NCBI GenBank assembly: GCA_029582165.1
Contig: CM055870.1
Coordinates: forward strand, 19,322,832-19,386,831
Direction of reading: 5' to 3'
Length of the DNA: 64,000 nt
Origin: Portulaca oleracea
Lineage: Eukaryota; Streptophyta; Magnoliopsida; Caryophyllales; Portulacaceae
The notes beneath the pieces were generated by a model. The model searched no databases, was not told the DNA's origin, and was given only the letters and a program-made list of their open reading frames with translations. Positions 45,384 through 53,759 of this stretch are shown here, piece after piece (position 1 is the first letter of the stretch; each line of letters starts with the position of its first letter). The translations under genes were made by a program, and so were the position numbers.

Positions 45384-45970
45384 CAAACTTACATTTTTCT
45401 AATTCTTTAAGTTTGAGAGCATGAACAGAAAACACTGAAAGTTACAAGTTTTGGTGCAGTCTGCTCTCGATAGAAAACTAAAGACAGAGTTACAAGGAAT
45501 TATATTAAAATATCTACATCATCTAGTTCCTAAGGAGAAGACAAGGGAAGTGTAGCTTACTGGAACCTTTTAATGGTTGGCATGTTGCTCATTTTCTTGG
45601 GTATTTTATTGTTTCTTTATTTGCTTCAATTGCTTGCGTTGCAAACACAAAATAATTATGCATGAATGCCTTATGCCCATGCATGATGCATGCCATTCTA
45701 AAAGTGAGTATTACTAGAGTGAAATCTTCGAAGGGTGACTGGCATATTCCTTTATGTAATCTCCAATATCCAATATGGATGGGGTATTTCTACTATTGAT
45801 GAAATCTTGTGTCTTTAAACTCTAAGCTACCCACAAAATAGTGCTTTTGTGAATGGATACAGCCTCAATCAATACTATGTATGAAATACAACTTCAGAGA
45901 GAGTGAGAGAGGAGGGGGAGAGGGGGGGGGGGTTGGAGGATCTTCTGTGAATGATCATACATTCATACTG
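45384..45970. other. Spacer between relic B6 and B4
   Basis: No gene. The block 45740-45840 matches the left flank of B2 (27240-27350; for example GATGAAATCTTGTGTCTTTA against GATGAAATGTGTCTTGAGG). GCCTTATGCCCATGCATGAT near 45670 resembles the loop of B3 and might be another relic. A GAGAGAGG / GGGGGGGG tract lies at about 45896-45933. Confidence 0.4.
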
Positions 45971-45975
45971 ACTGG

Positions 45976-46070
45976 AGAATTGCAGGGAAATTCTCGTTTG
46001 GCATGCAAGGGAGTTATGCTTATGCATGGTCTGAAAGTGGAATGCCATAGGAGAATCACACTGTTATTCA
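45976..46070 (-). pseudogene. MIR399-like hairpin B4, core mutated
   Basis: The - strand 3' arm (46003-45983) reads TGCCAAACGAGA then ATTTCCCTG, with one change in the seed-proximal core and one in the 3' half. The other arm CCATAGGAGAATCACAC also has a change. P1BS GCATATGC is kept (46206-46199), but the TATA box is altered to TAGAAATA (46152-46145). Probably non-functional towards PHO2, or retargeted. Confidence 0.6.
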
Positions 46071-46198
46071 CCAACCATTTATCAATCTTCTATTTCTTTC
46101 TAACACTCCTTGCTCACAGATGACGGAAACTTGATTAGACATGTATTTCTATGCCAATGAGCCTGCACTTCTAAAATGAGATATTCGTGGAACTGGTG

Positions 46199-46206
46199 GC
46201 ATATGC
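46199..46206 (-). promoter_or_regulatory. P1BS site of B4
   Basis: GCATATGC, 129 bp upstream of the B4 hairpin, in the same sequence context (GGTGGCATATGCTAGG) as B2 (27771-27785). Confidence 0.55.
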
Positions 46207-46924
46207 TAGGACCCTGGAATAATAAGAAGGCATATGTTACTTTTCTGATATCTGAAGTCAAGCTATGAGCATCAGAGAATAAGAACCACTCAGAACACAA
46301 CAATTTCTTTATTCCCTGATAGTCTTAATCCTTGCCGTAGTTTCTTAGTCTTCAAAGTCACTGGCTTTCTCTGTAGGCAATTAGGCACGACTGTGGAGTA
46401 AATTGAATGTCCACACAGAAACAGCAAGGAATGTCTGATTTATCTCTTATGATTTATACCAGTGAGGTATTGAGATAGCAAGCTTTGTATTATTGATACA
46501 CAATTTTCAAACTCTCATACCAATACTTTCATGGTCGTTTCTGGCTGATGCTTAAAAGGATGTACCATAAGCTTGCATAGTTGCTGATGGATAGGATTTG
46601 TGGTGAATTCAGCAACTAGATCACATTATACCTTGATTAGAAGTTCTATGAAACCCCCCTCCCCAACAAAAAGTAAAAAATAAAAAAAAATCGTCCACAC
46701 AGGAAAAGATCTACCCGACTTTGTAGATTTTCATTTTGGCGAATATATTGATTTCAGCTCACTGTTATTGCAATGTGTCCTGCGTTGCTTACATTTATGT
46801 AATCTATAGATGATGAAGCATATGGATAAAGGGTTGAAAGAGAGAGGATTGGGGAAGACAAAGAAGATCTGCTAGAAAATGTATAGTGAGAATTTGTTTG
46901 ACAATGTTGGAACATGCTATAAGA

Positions 46925-48170
46925 GCCAAATATGATTGTGAGCCCGGGCGCACAATGCATTGTGAGCCCGGGCGCCCGGGCACAATTCTTTTTCTTTTCT
47001 TGTTTTTAATAAGTTTTTTTTGTTGTTTATTTTGAGTTTCCAATTAAATATATTAATCTTATTTATTTATTTATTTATTTTTTTTTAAATAATTTTCATG
47101 GCATTCTTTTTTATATTTTTTGTAATATATTTTTTTACATTGAGTATTTAATATTAATTTTAATATCTGATATAGATTTTAATGTATGAGCATTGTTATA
47201 GAACTATAATTTTTAAATTTTCTATTATTATTATTAGTATGTTCTGATGCTATAAAGTTTTTACAAGCATTGTAATATATATTTTATAAACATTTTTTTG
47301 TGGGGGTTATGTACATTGAAGTTGAGTCTAAATCATAACTATTATGCTCATAATCTACAAGGTCAATGCTCATAGGCCTCTACACCAATGCTCTTAATGT
47401 ACAACTACTATGCTCATAACTTATAACTATTATACTCATAAATTTCTACACCAATGCTCATAATGTACAATTACTATGCTCATAACTTATAACTATTATG
47501 CTCATAAGCCTCTACACCAATGCTTATACTATACAACTACTATGCTCATAACTTATAACTATTATGCTCATTACATAAAACCATAATGTTCATCAAGCTG
47601 AACTACAATGCTCATCAAGCATAACTACAATGTTCATAACCTATAACAACAATGCTCATTACATGAAACCATAATACTCACCAAAGCAGAACTACAATGC
47701 TCATAACCTATAACGACAATGCTCATTACATGAAACCATAATACTCACCAAAGCAGAACTACAATGTTCATAACCTATAACGACAATGCTCATTACATGA
47801 AACCATGATGCTCATCAAACTGAACTACAATGCTCATTACCTATTACTACAATGCTCATTACCTATAACTACAATGCTCATCACCTATAACTACAATGCT
47901 CATTACATAAAATCATAATGCTCATCGAGTTGAACTATAATGCTCATAACCTATAACAACAATGCTCATTACAAAATATATTGAAGTATTATATTAAAAG
48001 AAACGCCTTAATAGAACTTCAGGCCTTTACTCATCATAATAGCTAGGTTCCATTAAATTATAAAATAATTATTTATATAAGTTAAAAAAAATGGAAAAAC
48101 AGATTGGGGCAAAGGGACTCCTCCTGGGCGCACCATGCTATGTGCTCCTGGGAGCACAGTCCAACCTCTC
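46925..48170. mobile_element. MULE-like insertion with 10-bp TSD and ATGCTCAT repeats
   Basis: Flanked by a perfect 10-bp duplication TGCTATAAGA (46915-46924 and 48171-48180). The ends are weak inverted repeats rich in GGGCGC: ATTGTGAGCCCGGGCGCACA on the left, and on the right the complement of GGCGCACCATGCTATGTGCT with CTCCTGGGAGCACAGT. The interior is AT-rich; at 47330-47970 it contains a long irregular array of TAACTACAATGCTCATWA, about 20 bp per unit. No transposase. It separates B4 from B5 in the right-hand copy of the duplication. Confidence 0.65.
47330..47970. repeat. Irregular ~20-bp tandem array, core AATGCTCAT
   Basis: More than 25 copies of ATGCTCAT or ATGTTCAT alternate with AACYATAAC or TAAAACCATA segments, about every 20 bp, sometimes forming 55-60-bp higher-order units (TTACATGAAACCATAATACT ...). 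It is not coding. Confidence 0.85.
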
Positions 48171-48180
48171 TGCTATAAGA

Positions 48181-48861
48181 TCTTTGTAATTATGGAAGGT
48201 AGAAACCATATATATGTTGTGCTAATAAAAATTAAGCAAAAGGTGTTGTTTGAGTTAATTTTGAATATTTGTTTCCCTTAGTGTTACTGCTCGTATACGT
48301 CTGAAAGGCTCTGGCTTGTTTTGAAAGGAAACGAAAAAATGGCAGAAACAGATACCGAACACTTTTATCACATAAGAGACCAGTATCAGTGAAGGAAATA
48401 TTCTGATTTTTCTACAATGTTGAGATGTAAGTGGTGAGAACATCTCAACTAACAATACTGGTCTTTGACCAAAGAATATTTTTTTTTCCTGTCTCTACTT
48501 CTAGGCATTTCATTACAACTACTATACTTCAAATATGCTTTTAACTCTAGTAAATGAGCAGATTTGAATAGAATCTGTCTCATGATGTTTGTTCTTCATT
48601 TGTCATTCAAGTTTATATGCTTTCACAATTCATCATTTGCAATCACACTTCCAGTCTAGAACCATTAGCTTATTTTCCTTATGGGCAATCTCATACATCT
48701 TTTCTTGGATAATGTAATATTCATAGTCAATTAACCACGATGGTCTATACACTTGTTGGTGGTTAAAATGTACATGCATAGACAGCAATGCATGCTGACA
48801 GCCAACTTACAATATTGTTCATGAACTTGTATTTGCTTATGTAAACTGGTAACCATCATAT
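48181..48861. other. Left flank of the B5/A3 pair
   Basis: No gene. Bases 48670-48770 match 28620-28740, and 48780-48850 match the left flank of B1 (25440-25515). Confidence 0.5.
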
Positions 48862-48958
48862 TGATGAATTGTAGGGAAATTCTCCTTAGCCATGCTAGGG
48901 GCCTATTAATGTCCATAAAACCATAGTCCACATGCCAAAGGAGAATCATAATGTCAGT
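48862..48958 (-). pseudogene. MIR399-like hairpin B5, mature strand decayed
   Basis: The - strand 3' arm (48892-48872) has TGGCTAAGGAGA then ATTTCCCTA, with changes in the 5' part that would spoil targeting. The opposite arm on + (48931-48947, CATGCCAAAGGAGAATC) keeps the core intact. The loop is shared with B1. The TATA box is altered (TATATGAATAGG, 49029-49018); P1BS GCATATGC is intact at 49081-49074. It stands head to head with A3. Confidence 0.6.
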
Positions 48959-49073
48959 AACAAATTTCTGCTTTTTGCTCTAACACTGATTACTCTCCAA
49001 TGCATAATTATTTGGATCCTATTCATATACCAAGCAATTTGCACCCTATAATGAGATATGCCAAGCATTGGTA

Positions 49074-49394
49074 GCATATGCTGTACGGTTGTACCTGGAA
49101 TTTCAGTTTTAATTTTTGGCATTTTTGTTTGATACTATTGTAGAGTTTGTGATGCTTATTTCTGCTCCTAGTCATATACAAACACACCCCTTGCTCTAAA
49201 CCATGAACATATTTGCATATGGGTAGACAAAAGCATCTTTTTCTCTTGGAATACATATAAACATGACTTGGAATTGGACTAAGTGATGAGCAATGTTGAA
49301 AACATCACAAGAATAAAACCCTTTCTTCACCTAAGATTTGTTGTGAATATGCTGTTTGCAAAGAATATGCATGCCTTCTTGTCGCCTATAAAAT
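49074..49394. promoter_or_regulatory. Shared region between B5 and A3 with three P1BS sites
   Basis: GCATATGC at 49074-49081 (nearer B5), GAATATGC at 49345-49352 and GAATATGC at 49363-49370 all fit GNATATNC. CCTATAAAAT at 49385-49394 is the A3 TATA box. The two GAATATGC copies, 18 bp apart, sit just upstream of TATA, the usual place for PHR1 control of MIR399 genes. Confidence 0.7.
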
Positions 49395-49435
49395 CACTTG
49401 GTGATTGCACTTGTTGATTGTAGCAATATGTGTAA

Positions 49436-49548
49436 TGCATGAATGCATTGTCGGGCAATACTCCATTGGCAGATGACCACTCCTTTTGTTATGACAGAAT
49501 GAGTGCGTCTACTGCCAAAGGAGATTTGCCCGGCAATTCACCTATGCA
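49436..49548 (+). ncRNA. MIR399: MIR399 hairpin A3
   Basis: Best class A locus. The 3' arm at 49513-49533 reads TGCCAAAGGAGA followed by TTTGCCCGG, an exact known miR399 form. The 5' arm GGGCAATACTCCATTGGCAG (49453-49472) is a typical star strand, giving a long stem with few mismatches. The base is closed by TGCAT/ATGCA. TATA box 42 bp upstream and two P1BS sites just before it. miR399 moves through phloem and lowers PHO2 in roots under phosphate starvation (family knowledge). Expected to be functional. Confidence 0.9.
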
Positions 49549-51995
49549 ATCATCTTATGAACTTTGTTTTTTTTTTCTTGAGTGTCTAGCATCGATTTGC
49601 TTTATCTAGGCCAAGAAAGTAAGCATTGTGTCTCATTTTGCTGCATCTTTTTCTCTAAACTTTCATCATGTCTTTCTGCTAGTTTTCAGGATTTTTAAGT
49701 AAGGCATCATGCATCTTGACATCTACAAATAGTGGTTGTTCTTGCTGTTTGGAGTTCCATGTATTGTTTTCCCTTGTCCTGATATTTATTTTTGTTACTT
49801 GATAGTTGTTCATATAGGTAACTTCTGATGGTCGCGAGATATTGATTGGAGCTTCATGCATGGAGGAAAAAGAAAAGTTCAATTTTATCATTGTTTTGTG
49901 TTAACGTTTGCTCAAATTTGGATGAACAATAACACTGCTAGCATAGTATATTGGGGAAAAAAGGGCATGTCTGGGCAAAAAGTAGATTCAAAGGCCTTAG
50001 TTTGCTTTCTGAGATGAGAAAAGTGCAAAGAACATGAGGATATGCCTTTTGTTATACAAAAATGCGACTGGATGTTCCCTTTCTCTTCAAGTCCTCCATC
50101 TTTGTCTTTGTGTCTGTGCATATGCATGGAAAGAATAGATATTCTTCAAGATACAACTAGTGCATTGGTCCTTAGTTGCTACGCAATGACCCTGAAAAGC
50201 TTGCATGCCATGGGTCAACACAATCTGATATTCTCATTCAGTCTATTCAGAATATATATGCAGAAAACATCATCAGTGTTCTCTGTAAAGCCCAAGAGAG
50301 AATTAATAATATACTATTCCTTGGTTCCTCTTCTGCAGTTTTATTCTTATTGTGCGAAGTCGAGTTGCCAAAATAATCAGAATCTATGGTTCTGTCATAT
50401 GACTTTTACCGTAATATTAAATGGTGTAGGCGAAAGCTATAGCATATGCTAAAGGACAATTCCAAGTATGGTTTCTGTTCATTAGTATCTTCTTTAAAAC
50501 TCTCAAGTTTTAACTAATGCTGATGGTCCATGTCCTATTTTGCCTTTCTAATTTTCAAAGATGTATACATCTTCAGTGAGTAAGAGGCTTCTATAGTAAC
50601 TTGTGAAAGTGTTAATATACAAAACAAAGTTGATGGGGAAAAAATCCAAACCTAAATAATTGTCATCAGCCTTGCCAAACTGATCCATACCTACTGCATG
50701 ACCTGAATTTGATTTACGAAACAGTAATGATTCTTCCTAAATAAATATAGGTAGCACTTTTCTGATGAGGTTATTAGAGAAAGCGATTGCACGGCTTCAG
50801 CTGCACTTAATTATCTGAAAGACTGAAACTCACCCAAATCTATATGCATTCAAATGAAAAGTAATCCAAATGCAAGTTAGACGATTAAATCTGTGCTTAC
50901 ATTACAGACTAAGCAATCTAGGAGGATTTTCAGTATGTGGTAACTACTGCTTGATTGTGGCGGGAGAAGTGACTTCTCTAGATACTGCATCAACTTATAT
51001 GAGCCATTTTGCATCGATAAACCTGCATCTATTCTTAGTGACCCATTCGCCGTGTCTACAGTCCTCTAGCAGTTTTGATTTGCAATTATAGAATTGGTCA
51101 TTGGACTATGGTTCCTTGACACCACAGCTGTAGATTCTTTGTAATGCATGCTCAGATTATGTCATTAGTTGGACATTTTATTTGTGTGAGTTCCAGTTTG
51201 AGCAGTCCATACCTTGTTCTTCCCTATAAAAGTCTGAGTTTTTACTGATTCATTAATTCATCCCTTCTTTTAGCTGAAGGAGTGACATTTGATGCCTTTT
51301 TCAGTAACCATAGACAGACTAAAATGCAATGCCAATGAGTGATCATGGACTATAGAGACTAAGCATACCGAACCAATTCCCTAGATTCCACGAGAAACTC
51401 CGCTTTGGCTCCTTGAAACATGTTTATATAGAGTTTCAGTTTAGATTTTCATCTTATTTCAGCTTTTCACAATGCGTTGCAGATCCTGAAGTTCTATGAA
51501 GCACACAAATAGTCTCTTTCCTGATGTCTTGAAACCTTACTACCAATGTTCATATTTTTCATCTTAACACCTGCATTACGCCATAATTCACATATTTTCA
51601 AATTTTGGCCTCCACCACATTCCCTGAACTATTTATTATTCATGCCTCGCCCCCCCCAACCTAAAAAGAGAGCCAAAGTACACACAATGTTGCATATTAT
51701 CGTCGCAATTAGGTTACTGATAAGTTGGTGAAGTCTCTATGAACTATTATCTTTGTGTACTCTCAAACCAGTCAAAGGTTTGTCAGAGGAGCTTAGTTAG
51801 ATTCATGAAAACAACCCTTAAACATCAACTCTTGAATCAGTTTTGGTATACACCTACCTTTATTAAGGCATCATTTTGAAATTTTTGTATCCATCTAGGC
51901 CTCTTACCAGTCCTCTTTTCAAATGGATTCAGCCTGTACCGCATTTGTTCATATTATTTAAGATAAACGAGAGCTGAGAAAAGCAGTTGCAGGGG
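49549..51995. other. Right copy of the segmental duplication, downstream of A3
   Basis: Collinear with 33265-36850. It begins CATCTTATGAACTTTGTTTT, the uninterrupted version of the copia insertion site. Homology stops at about 51995 inside what should be the class B arm (AGTTGCAGGG, then GGTAAAAAC instead of CAATTCTCC). P1BS-type GCATATGC occurs at 50118-50125 and 50442-50449. No coding frame is supported. Confidence 0.65.
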
Positions 51996-52980
51996 GTAAA
52001 AACAATCTAGCTGTAAAACAATTAAAGCAAAGGGTACCGCAGAAAGGGTTTAGTAATGCTTTGGATCAGATTTCAGTAATCCGTAAGTGTCCTCAAGGAT
52101 ATAGATTATGTACATAATGAGTGTTAAAATATGATCACTAAATTGCTCTTATAGAATTGTCAATGGTCATGATACTAACAGAAAGGACAACACAAGAGCA
52201 ACATGACAACAAGGCTATTCTAATACCAGATAGGGTATAGGAAGGCCAAACACGTGTCATGCGATCGTGTCTGTGCCCATACATGGGCAAGTTAAGCCTT
52301 AAATATTTTTGTGGTCTCAAGTATACAACATGGTATAATTTTGGAGCAATTAAAATCATCATTTTCACAAAGCAATTAAACTTGTTATGTTCAATGTAGA
52401 GAATCGGATAAATATTCAGGAGAAGGCTAAGAAGCCACTTAGGTGGGCAATATTCTATCAAGCAAATAGCATAAGAAACAAAAGGTGAAGGTGACTTACC
52501 CTATAACTTCAGTCATGAGGTACAGGGAGCTGCACGTCAACCGTGAGGCCAGCTATATGTTTGATACACCGCAAGTCATAATGCCAACATTTCCATTTAC
52601 ACTTCACTGTGATAACATTTTTGAAATGAATGTATAATTTTGTGGCAAAGTATCATCACAGTGATTTTATTTGAGATGCATGGAAATCAAATACGTACAT
52701 ACAGTGACTGCAATTTAGGGGATTACTTTCTGACTGTTGTTGTACATTCATTTGTCTCTCTGTCGAGGTCTCTTGCATTATCCTTGTACTTCTTTTCATG
52801 AAAGAACTATAAAATATTTATGCAAGAGTCTAGTAGATCATTTGCATGCATTCTTCCATATTGCAAAGAAAAAAAAAACAGCAAAGAAGCGCCAGAACGC
52901 AGCACTGGGGGCTGGTTGAGCCCATATGTTATCTCATTCAGAAAGGATTTTCCATCACTAAGAGCAAGATTAGAGTAATC
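51996..52980. other. Unassigned insertion and inverted MIR399-unit flank
   Basis: Bases 51996-52420 match nothing else I recognise. Bases 52420-52850 match 44420-45110 in reverse orientation: for example GGTACAGGGAGCTGCACG (52518) against GCGCAGCTCCCAGTACC near 44957. The end of the duplicated cluster is therefore inverted. No gene. Confidence 0.45.
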
Positions 52981-53040
52981 TCTAATCCAACTCTAGCAGG
53001 TCAAGTCAGCATCCAATCAATCTACTGTCCCACTCGAAGG

Positions 53041-53455
53041 ACAGAATCATCATATGCCAAACACGAATGGCGATTGTCGGACACGAAGGACAGAATCTTC
53101 ACCCGGCAGACACGAATAGCGACTGTCCGACACGAAGGACAGAATCTTCATACGTCAAACACGAATGGCGACTGTCCGACACGAAGTACAGAATCTTCAT
53201 CCGCCAGACACGAATGGCGACTGTCCGACACGAAGGACAAAATCTTCATCCGCCAGACACGAATGGCGACTGTCCGACACGAAGGAAAAATCTTCATCCG
53301 CCGGACACGAATGGAGACTGTCCAACACGAAGGATAAAATCTTCATCCGCCAGACACGAATGGCGATTGTCCGACACGAAGGACAGAATCTTCATCCGCT
53401 AGACACGAATGGCGACTGTCCGACACGAAAGACAGAATCTTCATCATCCAGGACA
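53041..53455. repeat. 49-bp tandem repeat upstream of Tat/Ogre 3' LTR
   Basis: Eight copies. ACACGAATGG or a variant starts near 53061, 53109, 53158, 53207, 53256, 53304, 53353 and 53402 (period 48-49). The unit contains CGACTGTCCGACACGAAGGA and CAGAATCTTCATCCGCC. Since 49 is not a multiple of 3, the long frames across it are artefacts. Tandem arrays just before the 3' LTR are known in Ogre-type elements. Confidence 0.9.
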
Positions 53456-53744
53456 GAATCAACGTCCACCACGACACAAGACAAAGTGTCAACCCACACC
53501 TTCAAGTAAGGACGTCATCAGACGTCTGAGATCACTTCAAGTAGAGCATCATTCCTGCTCAAGATCATCCCCGACAGAGGCGCGTGCCGCCCACAACTAC
53601 GATGCAGGACTCAGCTTCTAAGCATCATCCCAGGCTTTGCACTCCAAAGTCATATTCCCAGGCTTTGCAATCCAAAGTCATATCTCGACCGGTGTCCATC
53701 AAATCAAGTCTAATTTGATTTTCGTCCTATCCTTGGACTCGATC

Positions 53745-53759
53745 AAAGTGGGGGCTCTC
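53745..53759 (+). other. Polypurine tract of Tat/Ogre element
   Basis: AAAGTGGGGGCTCTC directly precedes TATAGACACC, matching the AAAGTGGGGGCT ... TGTAGACACC junction usual for Tat/Ogre 3' LTRs. Confidence 0.7.

Noticed and set aside
45650..45730. Another class B relic between B6 and B4
   Set aside because: Loop-like similarity to B3 only; no arm with the miR399 core.
50118..50449. Extra P1BS-like sites GCATATGC downstream of A3, and one at 35304
   Set aside because: An octamer with six fixed bases is expected by chance several times in 25 kb, and these are not placed upstream of a hairpin.
53041..53509. Three overlapping frames of 110-160 codons with repeated peptide motifs
   Set aside because: They are the three readings of a 49-bp tandem repeat (49 is not divisible by 3), so the peptide repeats are a by-product.
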